From: Paenibacillus sp. Root444D2
GTDB taxonomy: Bacteria; Bacillota; Bacilli; Paenibacillales; NBRC-103111
Direction of reading: 5' to 3'
Assembly (NCBI RefSeq): GCF_001426375.1
Contig: NZ_LMEO01000051.1
Coordinates: 186,241-250,240, forward strand
DNA: 64,000 nucleotides
The position numbers and the translations under genes are program-made. Below, piece after piece: positions 48,373 to 57,604 of this stretch (its first letter is position 1; each line of letters begins with the position of its first letter). The notes under the pieces were generated by a model that worked only from the letters and a program-made list of their open reading frames with translations, did no database searches and was not told the origin of the DNA.

Positions 48373-49483
48373 GTATGTAAGTCGCAATATCATGAAAGAT
48401 TCTTGCGCGATAGAACGCTGCAATCAGAATGAGAGTCACAGGACCCACAATAAGTCCGAGGAGTCCGAATAGTTTCAATCCAACGAACATAGCGATTAAC
48501 GTAGCCAGAGGGTCTAATCCGACTGAGGAAGCGAGCACCTTTGGTTCCATAATCTGTCTGGCAATCACGATGACGCCATACAGCACACTGAGACCGATTC
48601 CGAGAAAAAAGTCTCCCTGCGCAAAGAAAACGTACAAAATCCAAGGCACCATGACCGCACCTGTTCCCAAATAAGGCATCAGGTCTGCTAAGCCTGTTAA
48701 TAAACCGATGGTTATAGCATAATCAACGCGCAAGACCAACAAGCCAATGATGACCACAAGAGCGGTTAGTGAAACAAGAATGAGTTGGGCACGCATGTAG
48801 CCGAACAATGCTTTTTGCAAATCCGTCCGTATCAATTGGGTGGTCTTCACAATCATGTCGGAGAAGATCCCTTTATACCGTTTGATAAGCTGATACCAAT
48901 CTTTACTAATGAAAAAGGTGGCCAGCATAACAATAATGGTGATGGTCGCGATATTCGGTAAAGAAGTTAGAAATCTTTTCAAAGTATCAAAAACATAGCC
49001 AATAATGAACTTACTTACGTCTGCAATAGAGCCTGCTGTCGAGGATAAGTTATTGTTGACGGTTTCTTGATATTTCGGGTTATTTTCAAAAAACTGATTA
49101 ATACGTTCAATCAAATCCTGGAAAGCTGTAGAATTAATGAAAACATTGAATTGCTCCACCCATAGGTTAATTTGAATCTGCAAGGTATCCGCAAGTGAAC
49201 CTAATTCTACGACTATATTCGCAACTAGTAAGGTTATGGCCGTAACCATGGCACCTATAAATAACAACATAGATAAGGTAACGGCAAGCCAGCGCGGGAA
49301 TTTCACTTTGAATTGGAAGAAGTTCACAAGGGGATTAAGCATAAGAGCTAGAATCCACCCGAAAATAAATGGGTAAATCAAAGGGATAACATAGTAGAAA
49401 GCGAGTCCGATTAGAACAATAATTAGTGCCACCCAAATGCCCCTGAAAATCTGGTGAACTAAACGTGGATTCAGGATACCCAT
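48347..49483 (-). CDS. ytvI: Sporulation integral membrane protein YtvI
   Basis: 378 residues of the AI-2E/PerM family. Paired N-terminal spans (IWVALIIVLIGLAFYYVIPL, PFIFGWILALMLNPLVNFF), a long soluble loop (about 90-200), and C-terminal spans with MEPKVLASSVGLDPLATLIA and LFGLLGLIVGPVTLILIAA. ATG 49483 has AGGAGAG upstream; the frame extension to 49516 is rejected. The fxsA-ytvI neighbourhood matches Bacillus, so this is the orthologue, and the copy at 1-883 is the extra paralogue. Confidence 0.92.
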   Translation of the reverse strand: MGILNPRLVHQIFRGIWVALIIVLIGLAFYYVIPLIYPFIFGWILALMLNPLVNFFQFKVKFPRWLAVTLSMLLFIGAMVTAITLLVANIVVELGSLADTLQIQINLWVEQFNVFINSTAFQDLIERINQFFENNPKYQETVNNNLSSTAGSIADVSKFIIGYVFDTLKRFLTSLPNIATITIIVMLATFFISKDWYQLIKRYKGIFSDMIVKTTQLIRTDLQKALFGYMRAQLILVSLTALVVIIGLLVLRVDYAITIGLLTGLADLMPYLGTGAVMVPWILYVFFAQGDFFLGIGLSVLYGVIVIARQIMEPKVLASSVGLDPLATLIAMFVGLKLFGLLGLIVGPVTLILIAAFYRARIFHDIATYIQKGSVPPK

Positions 49484-49683
49484 GGTTTTTTCTCTCCTAG
49501 TTTCAAGTCTTTTCATTGTAACATGATCTTGGATAAATACGGAAATAACATCACCTTTACAAAATCTTCATATATTGAAACAGGGGATTCTGCATTGTCG
49601 GTGCAGAGCACGCATAGTACAATGAAGATATAAATGGCACAGATAACAGATAGAAAACATAAGAAAATATAAGTGGAGGCTTT

Positions 49684-51816
49684 ATGAGTATTGCGCGTGA
49701 ACCAGATTTGAAAGAAGTTAAAGAGCTCAAAGAAGTTAAGGAAGTCAAAGAGATTTCGACCAAGTACTTAAACCGGGATTTAAGTTGGATCGAGTTCAAT
49801 TGGCGTGTTCTGGAGGAGGCTCAAGATGCGAGCACTCCACTGCTTGAGCGTGTGAAATTTCTGTCAATCGTATCCAGTAATCTCGATGAGTTCATGAGTG
49901 TTCGTGTCGCAGGACTGAAGGATCAAATCAAGGCTGGGTATACCAAAAAAGACTTCACAGGTTATACCCCCGCCGGACTTATTAAACGAATTATGAAGCG
50001 CACTGCCAAAATGGTAACAGAACAGTACAAAACGTACCGTGAAGTAACGAGACTGCTAACCAAAGAAGGCATTGTGTTTACGGAATTTGAAGATTTGAAT
50101 ACGACACAGAAAAAAGCTATGGATGCTTATTATCATGATATTATTTTTCCTGTATTAACACCGATGGCGGTGGATCAAAGTCGTCCATTTCCACTTGTAC
50201 ATAATCAATCCGTCTATTTAGCTGTCTTGCTTGTGCGGGAAGGGGATGATCCGGATGATGAGCCTTATTTTGCCATCGTTCAAGTACCGAGCAATTTATC
50301 CCGTTATATTCCCGTGCCAACACGGCCAAATAGTAAAAAAACAGAATTTATTCTTATTGAAGAATTGATCGAGCACCATATTGAATCGCTTTTCAGTGGA
50401 TACATTCCGATTTCCGTTCACGGGTTCAGGGTAACTCGAAACGCCGATTTAACGCTCAATGAAGAAGGGGCTGAAGATCTGCTTGAGGAGATCGAGAAGG
50501 AGCTTAGACGCAGACGCTGGGGCTCTCCTGTTCGACTTGAAGTACAAGAAGGCATTCATCCATATGCGCTTGCACAGCTTCAGGATGAGTTCGAGATTGA
50601 AGAACAAATTTTTGAAATTGACGGGCCGCTGGACATCACCTATTTCATGAAGCTGGCCGGTACGTTGAATGGCTATGAAAATCTTCGCTATCCGCGTATT
50701 GCTGCCAAATACCCCATAGAATTTGAGGATACGACTGACTTCTTCGAAGTTCTTAAGCAAAAGGATGTATTGGTGCATCATCCCTATGAAACGTTCGACG
50801 CCGTAACAGACTTCATCATCCATGCTGCCTATGATCCGAAAGTGCTCGCGATCAAAATGACACTGTATAGAGCGAGCGGAAACTCGCCGATTATTCAAGC
50901 GTTAGCCAGAGCCGCGGAGTCCGGGAAGCAGGTCACAGTAGTTGTTGAGCTGAAAGCCAGGTTTGACGAAGAGCGTAATATTGCATGGGCTAGAATGCTT
51001 GAAAAGTCAGGCTGTCATGTGGTTTATGGACTTGTTGGGCTCAAAACGCATGCCAAGATTACACTCGTCGTGAGACAAGAAGAACAGACGCTCCGCAGAT
51101 ATGTTCATGTGGGAACAGGTAATTATAACGACAGCACAGCCCGTCTTTACACAGATGTAGGGCTATTCACTGCAAATAGTGTGATTGGAGAGGATGCCTC
51201 CGCGCTTTTCAATGAAATTACTGGCTACTCCGCGCCTCATGACTGGCAGTCTTTCGCTGTGGCTCCTACGGATTTGAAGGATAAGCTATTCGAGCTTATC
51301 GAACGTGAAGCTGAGCACGCTAGAGCGGGCAGACCAGCCCGAATTATTGCAAAAATGAACTCATTATCCAATCAAGAGATGGTAGATGCCTTATATGCGG
51401 CGTCGCAAGCAGGTGTAAAGATTGAATTAATTATTCGCGGCGTCTGCTGCTTGCGTCCAGGGGTTCCTGGGATTAGCGAGAATATTACAGTTCGGAGTAT
51501 TGTAGATCGTTTCTTGGAGCATTCTCGCATTTATTATTTCGAAAATGGCGGACTAGTTGATGTATATTTATCTTCGGCTGACTGGATGACACGTAATTTG
51601 ACACGTCGTATTGAGCTGATGTGTCCGGTACTTGATCGGGAAATGAAAAAAGTGATGATACAAATTCTGAATGTTACCCTGCATGATAACGTCAAAGCAA
51701 GAGAACTGATGCCCAACGGAATGTACAGTCGCATAAAAAATGAACTGACCCCTTATCGGAGCCAGTTCGAGGCGATGAAAATTACTTCTTGGAAAAAACT
51801 CCGGCTTGGGTCTTAA
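49684..51816 (+). CDS. ppk: Polyphosphate kinase
   Basis: 710 residues. The start contains a Glu/Lys/Val repeat (KEVKELKEVKEVKEI) before the N domain (YLNRDLSWIEFNWRVLEEAQ). The phospholipase D-like C domains show LKTHAKITLVVR (about 455, the first catalytic histidine), GTGNYNDSTARLYTDVG and EHSRIYYFENGG (about 615, second catalytic histidine). It polymerises ATP gamma-phosphate into polyphosphate, reversibly. GTGGAGG precedes the ATG. The 3' end overlaps the convergent ppx gene by 35 bp. Confidence 0.96.
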   Translation: MSIAREPDLKEVKELKEVKEVKEISTKYLNRDLSWIEFNWRVLEEAQDASTPLLERVKFLSIVSSNLDEFMSVRVAGLKDQIKAGYTKKDFTGYTPAGLIKRIMKRTAKMVTEQYKTYREVTRLLTKEGIVFTEFEDLNTTQKKAMDAYYHDIIFPVLTPMAVDQSRPFPLVHNQSVYLAVLLVREGDDPDDEPYFAIVQVPSNLSRYIPVPTRPNSKKTEFILIEELIEHHIESLFSGYIPISVHGFRVTRNADLTLNEEGAEDLLEEIEKELRRRRWGSPVRLEVQEGIHPYALAQLQDEFEIEEQIFEIDGPLDITYFMKLAGTLNGYENLRYPRIAAKYPIEFEDTTDFFEVLKQKDVLVHHPYETFDAVTDFIIHAAYDPKVLAIKMTLYRASGNSPIIQALARAAESGKQVTVVVELKARFDEERNIAWARMLEKSGCHVVYGLVGLKTHAKITLVVRQEEQTLRRYVHVGTGNYNDSTARLYTDVGLFTANSVIGEDASALFNEITGYSAPHDWQSFAVAPTDLKDKLFELIEREAEHARAGRPARIIAKMNSLSNQEMVDALYAASQAGVKIELIIRGVCCLRPGVPGISENITVRSIVDRFLEHSRIYYFENGGLVDVYLSSADWMTRNLTRRIELMCPVLDREMKKVMIQILNVTLHDNVKARELMPNGMYSRIKNELTPYRSQFEAMKITSWKKLRLGS

Positions 51817-53317
51817 GCTTAAGCCCCCAGATTTTTTCAAAATCTTTACTGATAGCCGCGAGTTCCTTAAGCTCCATAATGGGGTTGTGGATACATAACA
51901 GCTTGAGAGTTAGGGCTGATTCGGTTTGCGTTGTTTGCAGCTCTTGAACAGGCTGCGTCTCACTATGATCCAAAGCGATAGCTAATTTAAGCAGCGTACC
52001 TAACTTTACTATTAATGCCGCGTCGGATTCCATCAAAAGGTCCTTGTAAGCTAGGACTTGTTGGTGGGTCCGGCTTTTTGTTTTGTAAGTAGCAATCAAA
52101 GAGCAAATAACAATTTCTCGATGACTGAGACCGTCGATATGCGCCCCTGTCATCATATATTGTGTATGTTTGAGGTAATGGTAATAATGGACGCTTGCTC
52201 CGATTCGATGCAAGAGAGCAGCGGTATGCAAGTATCTTTGGCTTCGATCTTCCGATTCGGGCGGAGCAGTGAGTGTGTGATAAAGCTGCATAGCGAATTT
52301 ATCTACATGAGAGACATGCTTCACAGCGGCGTTCGGATGGAGCATAAGCAAATTATGGATACTTGCTTCAAGTACATCCGCCTTGATTGGGTGCTTAGGA
52401 TTGAATGTTTCGTAGAAGAGTCCATCACGAAGTCCTGATCCGCTGATAATGCACGCTGATGAACCCGCTGCTTCGAATATGGTGTCCATAATGATCAGTC
52501 CAGGAACCATAATATCTGCGCGATCTTTGGAGAGACCATCTATTTTTTTTCGTTTTTCCAAGGGCATGGAGGATAACAAAAAGAGGAAATCACGAAGCTC
52601 CCCAGGTTTCAGCGTGTAATTGTGGGCAAGCTGAAGCGAGTATTTGCTTCGTTTTTGGCTGATTTTCCCAAGGGTTCGAATCGTTCCGCCTAGACCAATC
52701 ATAGGCAGATTGGGAGAACCGGCAATCCAAGGATAAGCCAAAATCGCATCTTCAACCATCCGGCGAATATCGCCCATTTCCTGCTCGGTTAGATTGCCAT
52801 TTTTCATAAATTGGCGTGTGGTGTTCACCGCACCGAATGGAAAGGAAACGCTGTGAAGCAATTTCCGGTTACGAAGCAAGGTGACTTCTGTACTCCCTCC
52901 GCCAATATCAATAATCAAGGCGTCCCGGATATCGATGGTATTGATTACGCCTAAATAGCCATATCGCGCTTCTTCTGCCCCACTCAGAACTTCAATATGA
53001 AGTCCGGTCTGTTCCTGGAGAATCCGCACAATTTCAGCTGAATTGGCCGCGTTACGTATGGCTGCCGTTGCTACGGCTCTTATTGTCGGAATCTCATGAA
53101 CTTTGCATAACTGAGCATAGTGGGATAGAATTGGTACGATAGAGATAATGTCTTTGCTATGTAAGATGCCATCGGAACCGATGCGTTCGCTGAGTCTAGC
53201 GGAATCCTTATGCTCACTGACAACACGGTATGCCCCTTGGGCATTAATTTCGTAGATAACAAGTCGAATCGAGTTGGATCCGATATCAATGATGCCGATA
53301 CTTGTGCTGCTGCTCAT
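51782..53317 (-). CDS. ppx: Exopolyphosphatase (Ppx/GppA family)
   Basis: 511 residues. GIIDIGSNSIRLVIYE (actin-like phosphate loop), AVATAAIRNAANS, GAEEARYGYLGVI, DIGGGSTEVTLLRNRKLLHS and GLGGTIRTLGK are the Ppx/GppA motifs. The C-terminal HD-like helical half contains HTAALLHRIGASVHYYHYLK and GLSHREIVICSLI. It degrades polyphosphate or pppGpp, the counterpart of the convergent ppk. The start is ATG with AAGGAG upstream. Confidence 0.95.
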   Translation of the reverse strand: MSSSTSIGIIDIGSNSIRLVIYEINAQGAYRVVSEHKDSARLSERIGSDGILHSKDIISIVPILSHYAQLCKVHEIPTIRAVATAAIRNAANSAEIVRILQEQTGLHIEVLSGAEEARYGYLGVINTIDIRDALIIDIGGGSTEVTLLRNRKLLHSVSFPFGAVNTTRQFMKNGNLTEQEMGDIRRMVEDAILAYPWIAGSPNLPMIGLGGTIRTLGKISQKRSKYSLQLAHNYTLKPGELRDFLFLLSSMPLEKRKKIDGLSKDRADIMVPGLIIMDTIFEAAGSSACIISGSGLRDGLFYETFNPKHPIKADVLEASIHNLLMLHPNAAVKHVSHVDKFAMQLYHTLTAPPESEDRSQRYLHTAALLHRIGASVHYYHYLKHTQYMMTGAHIDGLSHREIVICSLIATYKTKSRTHQQVLAYKDLLMESDAALIVKLGTLLKLAIALDHSETQPVQELQTTQTESALTLKLLCIHNPIMELKELAAISKDFEKIWGLKLKTQAGVFSKK

Positions 53318-53619
53318 GTATTTGCTCCTTTTTCAGAGAAAAATCACTTTTACTTTGCCTACATTGTATCAATCTGGGCACGACTCGACAAACTTTTCCT
53401 ACAGGGTTGTATAATTCGGGGAAATTAACAAAAACTTGTATCGTGTGTTTTGAAGAGATGGTTCAAAAAAACAGTGCCGATTTCCGCCAAAAAGATTCTT
53501 TATGATAGTGATAATGAAGTTTTATGTCTGCTTTTGTTCACTTATTAAACAAAATACTTTATTATTAAGTTAGGAAAAAAGCAATTTTTTGCTAATAGAG
53601 TAGCTAAGGAGAGATTCCC
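53318..53619. promoter_or_regulatory. ppx-citZ intergenic region with CcpC-like box
   Basis: Contains ATAA-N7-TTAT at 53511-53525, the dyad bound by the citrate-responsive repressor CcpC upstream of citZ in B. subtilis. TGTATAAT at about 53407 and TTGTTC/TATTAT further down are possible promoter parts, none with ideal spacing. The region is AT-rich and holds no gene. Confidence 0.5.
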
Positions 53620-54732
53620 ATGTCTGCAACCAAAGGTTTAGAAGGAATTGTAGCCACGACCTCGTCGATCAGCTCCATTGTAGATGGAGTGCTAACGTAT
53701 CGCGGGATTGATATTGATGACCTCGCAGAAAATGCGACATTTGAAGAAGTTATTTATTTGCTTTGGTTCGGTAAATTGCCTAACCAAGCTGAGCTTGAGA
53801 AACTGCAAAGCGACCTGAACGCTTACAGCAAGGTGCCTGATGCGGTTATCAATCAGATTAAAGCATTCCCGAAAGATGTTAATTCCATGGCTGCTCTTCG
53901 TACAGCAGTATCGGCTCTTGCACTTTATGATGAAGAAGCGAACGATTTGAGCCCTGAATCCAATGTGCGTAAAGCGATCAAGCTGCAAGCACAAATTCCT
54001 GGCATTATCGCTGCTTTCGCTCGTATCCGTGAAGGTAAAGAACCATTAGCTTCCCCAGGATATGCTTCCGTTGCTGCTAACTTCTTGTTCCAGCTAACAG
54101 GTAACGAACCGGATAAAATCGCGATCGAAGCTTTGGACAAAGCATTGGTTTTACACGCTGACCATGAGCTGAATGCTTCCACATTCGCTGCACGCGTTAC
54201 TGTTGCAACACTAACAGACATCTACTCAGGTATTACTTCAGCGATCGGCACGCTCAAAGGACCTCTTCACGGCGGTGCGAACGAAGCTGTTATGGCGATG
54301 CTGGAAGAAATCGGTACTGTAGAGAACGTAGTTCCTTACATCAACGATAAATTAGATCGGAAAGATAAAATCATGGGCTTTGGACACCGTGTTTACAAAA
54401 ACGGAGATCCGCGTGCGAAGCACTTGCAAAAAATGTCCTATGAGCTTGGTAAACTAACTGGCAACCTGAAATGGTACGAAATGTCCATTAAAGCAGACGA
54501 ATTGGTCACCAGCCTCAAAGGCTTGAAACCAAACGTTGATTTCTACTCTGCTTCCGTTTACACAACGTTGGAAATCCCACGCGACCTGTTCACGCCGATC
54601 TTCGCGATCAGCCGTACATCCGGTTGGGCTGCCCACATCTTGGAGCAGTACGAAAACAACCGTTTGATTCGTCCTCGTGCTGAGTACACGGGTCCGGTTA
54701 ACCAAAAATACATTCCAATTAGCGCTCGCTAA
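53620..54732 (+). CDS. citZ: Citrate synthase
   Basis: 370 residues: GLEGIVATTSSISSIVDGVL, LTYRGIDIDDLAENATFEEV, LHADHELNASTFAARV (first catalytic histidine), GPLHGGANEAVM (second), GFGHRVYKNGDPRAKHLQKM (third) and the catalytic aspartate in PNVDFYSASVY. Condenses acetyl-CoA and oxaloacetate. Opens citZ-icd-mdh. AAGGAGAG lies upstream of the ATG. Confidence 0.97.
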   Translation: MSATKGLEGIVATTSSISSIVDGVLTYRGIDIDDLAENATFEEVIYLLWFGKLPNQAELEKLQSDLNAYSKVPDAVINQIKAFPKDVNSMAALRTAVSALALYDEEANDLSPESNVRKAIKLQAQIPGIIAAFARIREGKEPLASPGYASVAANFLFQLTGNEPDKIAIEALDKALVLHADHELNASTFAARVTVATLTDIYSGITSAIGTLKGPLHGGANEAVMAMLEEIGTVENVVPYINDKLDRKDKIMGFGHRVYKNGDPRAKHLQKMSYELGKLTGNLKWYEMSIKADELVTSLKGLKPNVDFYSASVYTTLEIPRDLFTPIFAISRTSGWAAHILEQYENNRLIRPRAEYTGPVNQKYIPISAR

Positions 54733-55114
54733 TTGTCACTTTAACTCTTTGTGCGGGCAGTTCGGTACCCGTCCTCGGCTCACCCCGGGGGAGTACCGCA
54801 ACTCCCGTCACTTTTTGTGTGTTTACCTTCACTACTACGGTGACGAGTTAAATTTCTTAGGAAATTTCTCGCAGCAGTTATATAACAAAGTGGAGTGCTT
54901 GGCAGTGCCTGGAGAAACGTAAGTGTCCGCCTTTAGAATCCTACCCATACCTAATATAGGGATCTTTGATCGAGATCAAAGTCTCTCCTTAAAATCAATT
55001 CAATTGGACAGGATGATAACAGCGGTCGGAAGGCATTGCCAAAAGCATGCAACGTAACGCGCAACAGTAACTTTTTCGATAAACTAATCTACATAAATTT
55101 TAGGAGGAACTATC
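54733..55114. promoter_or_regulatory. citZ-icd intergenic region with 18-bp palindrome
   Basis: No gene. After citZ there is a GC-rich foldable stretch (CGGTAC/GTACCG enclosing CCCCGGGG, about 54768-54800) that may weaken read-through. At 54964-54981 lies the perfect palindrome CTTTGATC-GA-GATCAAAG. The icd ribosome site TAGGAGG ends the region. So icd-mdh may have separate control from citZ. Confidence 0.5.
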
Positions 55115-56413
55115 ATGCCACAATTCGAATCTTACGAACTACCAAAAGAAGGTCAAAAAATCACCATCGAGAATGGTGTTCTGCAAGTACCTAACAACCC
55201 AATCATCCCTTACATTGAAGGTGACGGTACAGGTCCTGATATCTGGGCTGCTTCCGTACGCGTTCTGGATGCTGCAGTTGAGAAAGCATACAAAGGCGAG
55301 AAAAAAATCGCTTGGTACGAAGTTTTTGCCGGAGAGAAAGCTTTTAACAAATACAACAACTGGCTGCCTAACGATACATTAACAGCTATGCGCGAATACA
55401 TCGTGTCCATCAAAGGACCTTTGACTACACCAATCGGCGGCGGTATTCGTTCCCTGAACGTTGCACTTCGTCAAGAATTAGATCTTTACGTATGTTCCCG
55501 TCCAGTTCGTTACTTCAATGGTGTTCCATCCCCAGTTAAACGTCCTGAGCTGGTTGACATGGTTATTTTCCGTGAAAATACAGAAGATATCTATGCTGGT
55601 ATTGAGTGGGAAGCTGGTTCCGACGCAGTTAAGAAAGTTATTAAATTCCTTCAAGACGAAATGGGCGTTAACAAAATTCGTTTCCCAGAAACTTCAGGTA
55701 TCGGTGTTAAACCAGTATCCTCCGAAGGTACTGAGCGTTTGGTACGTGCTGCAATCGAGTACGCGATCAAACATGGCCGTAAAACATTAACTTTGGTACA
55801 CAAAGGTAACATCATGAAGTTCACAGAAGGCGCGTTCAAAAACTGGGGTTATGAGCTTGCAGAGCGTGAATATGCTGACAAAACATTTACATGGGCACAA
55901 TACGATCGTATTAAAGAAGCAGAAGGCGCTGAAGCGGCTAACAAAGCTCAAAAAGACGCTGAAGCAGCTGGCAAAATCATCGTAAAAGATGCAATTGCTG
56001 ACATCGCGTTGCAACAAGTATTGACTCGCCCAACTGACTTCGACGTAATCGCAACATTGAACTTGAACGGTGACTACCTGTCTGATGCACTTGCTGCACA
56101 AGTTGGCGGTATCGGTATCGCTCCAGGAGCAAACATCAACTACTTGACTGGTCACGCGATCTTCGAAGCTACGCATGGTACAGCTCCTAAATACGCAGGT
56201 CTTGACGTAGTTAACCCAGGTTCCGTAATCCTATCTGGCGTAATGCTTCTTGAGCACCTTGGCTGGTTGGAAGCGGCTGAATTGATCTACAAAGGTTTGG
56301 AAACATCCATCAATAACAAAACTGTAACATATGACTTTGCTCGTTTGATGGAAGGCGCGAAAGAAATCAAATGTTCCGAGTTCGCTAACGAAATCATCAA
56401 AAACATGGCTTAA
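55115..56413 (+). CDS. icd: Isocitrate dehydrogenase (NADP+)
   Basis: 432 residues: IPYIEGDGTGPDIWAASVRV, KGPLTTPIGGGIRSLNVALR (phosphorylatable/substrate serine region), LDLYVCSRPVRYFNGVPSPV, FRENTEDIYAGIEWEAGSDA, LTLVHKGNIMKFTEGAFKNW and NLNGDYLSDALAAQVGGIGI, ending with HGTAPKYAGLDVVNPGSVIL. Oxidative decarboxylation of isocitrate to 2-oxoglutarate. Second gene of the TCA cluster; strong codon bias is consistent with high expression. Confidence 0.97.
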   Translation: MPQFESYELPKEGQKITIENGVLQVPNNPIIPYIEGDGTGPDIWAASVRVLDAAVEKAYKGEKKIAWYEVFAGEKAFNKYNNWLPNDTLTAMREYIVSIKGPLTTPIGGGIRSLNVALRQELDLYVCSRPVRYFNGVPSPVKRPELVDMVIFRENTEDIYAGIEWEAGSDAVKKVIKFLQDEMGVNKIRFPETSGIGVKPVSSEGTERLVRAAIEYAIKHGRKTLTLVHKGNIMKFTEGAFKNWGYELAEREYADKTFTWAQYDRIKEAEGAEAANKAQKDAEAAGKIIVKDAIADIALQQVLTRPTDFDVIATLNLNGDYLSDALAAQVGGIGIAPGANINYLTGHAIFEATHGTAPKYAGLDVVNPGSVILSGVMLLEHLGWLEAAELIYKGLETSINNKTVTYDFARLMEGAKEIKCSEFANEIIKNMA

Positions 56414-56464
56414 TTCTTTTGAGAAAAGTTGATCTACTAAAAACTATTAGGAGGTACATCTCAA

Positions 56465-57406
56465 ATGGCAATTCGTCGTAATAAAATTACCGTTGTCGGC
56501 GCAGGTTTCACGGGAGCAACAACTGCTCTTATGTTAGCTCAAAAAGAACTTGGTGACGTTGTTCTTCTCGACATCCCGCAACTGGAAAACCCTACAAAAG
56601 GGAAAGCGCTCGACATGCTTGAAGCAGGTCCGGTTCAAGGATACGATAGCCAAATTACAGGTACTTCCAACTATGCGGATGCTGCTGATTCCGATATCGT
56701 CATCATTACAGCAGGTATCGCTCGTAAACCGGGTATGAGCCGCGACGATTTGGTAAACACGAATGCAGGTATCGTCAAATCCGTTTGTGAGAACGTGAGA
56801 GAAGTAGCTCCTAATTCCATCGTTATCATCTTGAGTAATCCTGTTGACGCGATGACTTACGTAGCATTCCAAGCACTTGGTTTCCCGAAAAACCGCGTAA
56901 TCGGTCAATCCGGCGTACTCGATACAGCTCGTTACCTGACGTTCATCTCCCAAGAGTTGAATGTATCCGTTGAGGATGTTAAAGGTGTTGTTATCGGTGG
57001 ACACGGCGATGACATGGTTCCACTCGTTCGTTACACATACGCTGGCGGCGTGCCAATCGAGAAGCTGATCCCAGCTGACCGTATTGAAGCGATCGTTCAA
57101 CGTACACGTACTGGCGGCGGTGAAATCGTTAACCTACTTGGTAACGGTAGTGCATATTACGCACCAGCGGCTTCCCTTGTGCAAATGACTGAAGCAATCC
57201 TTAAAGATAAAAAACGTATCATCCCAACCATCGCTCTTCTTGAAGGCGAATATGGTTATGACAACTTGTTCATGGGCGTTTTAACTGTACTTGGTGCTAA
57301 CGGTATCGAGAAAATTCTTGACATCGAGCTGACTGAGGAAGAGAAAACAGCTTTGGACAAAACAGCAAGCTCTGTTCGCAACGTAATCAAAGTTGTAACA
57401 GGTTAA
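56465..57406 (+). CDS. mdh: Malate dehydrogenase (lactate-dehydrogenase-like type)
   Basis: 313 residues: KITVVGAGFTGATTALMLAQ (NAD-binding glycine loop), VVLLDIPQ, TAGIARKPGMSRDDLVNTNA, ILSNPVDAMTYVAF, GQSGVLDTARYLTF and GGHGDDMVPLVRYTYAGGVP (catalytic histidine). It interconverts malate and oxaloacetate. 51 bp after icd with an AGGAGG site, so in one operon. A terminator follows. Confidence 0.97.
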   Translation: MAIRRNKITVVGAGFTGATTALMLAQKELGDVVLLDIPQLENPTKGKALDMLEAGPVQGYDSQITGTSNYADAADSDIVIITAGIARKPGMSRDDLVNTNAGIVKSVCENVREVAPNSIVIILSNPVDAMTYVAFQALGFPKNRVIGQSGVLDTARYLTFISQELNVSVEDVKGVVIGGHGDDMVPLVRYTYAGGVPIEKLIPADRIEAIVQRTRTGGGEIVNLLGNGSAYYAPAASLVQMTEAILKDKKRIIPTIALLEGEYGYDNLFMGVLTVLGANGIEKILDIELTEEEKTALDKTASSVRNVIKVVTG

Positions 57407-57420
57407 TAAGCTTTGGCAGA

Positions 57421-57463
57421 AGAATCAACTACCTGTGCGAATAGGTGGTTGGTTCTTTTTTTT
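57421..57463 (+). terminator. Terminator of icd-mdh
   Basis: AGAATCAACTACCT pairs (with G-U pairs) with AGGTGGTTGGTTCT around an 8-nt loop, followed by eight T. Confidence 0.9.
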
Positions 57464-57604
57464 GCTCATTTTATTGTGGCGATGCCCAATTTTTTGTTAA
57501 TATTGTAAATTGTTTTCCAACCACTATTCCCAGTTAATGGTCTATGCTACGATAGGCATAAGCCAGCATAATTGGCTAAAAAATCCATAGGATGGTGGGA
57601 TTTG

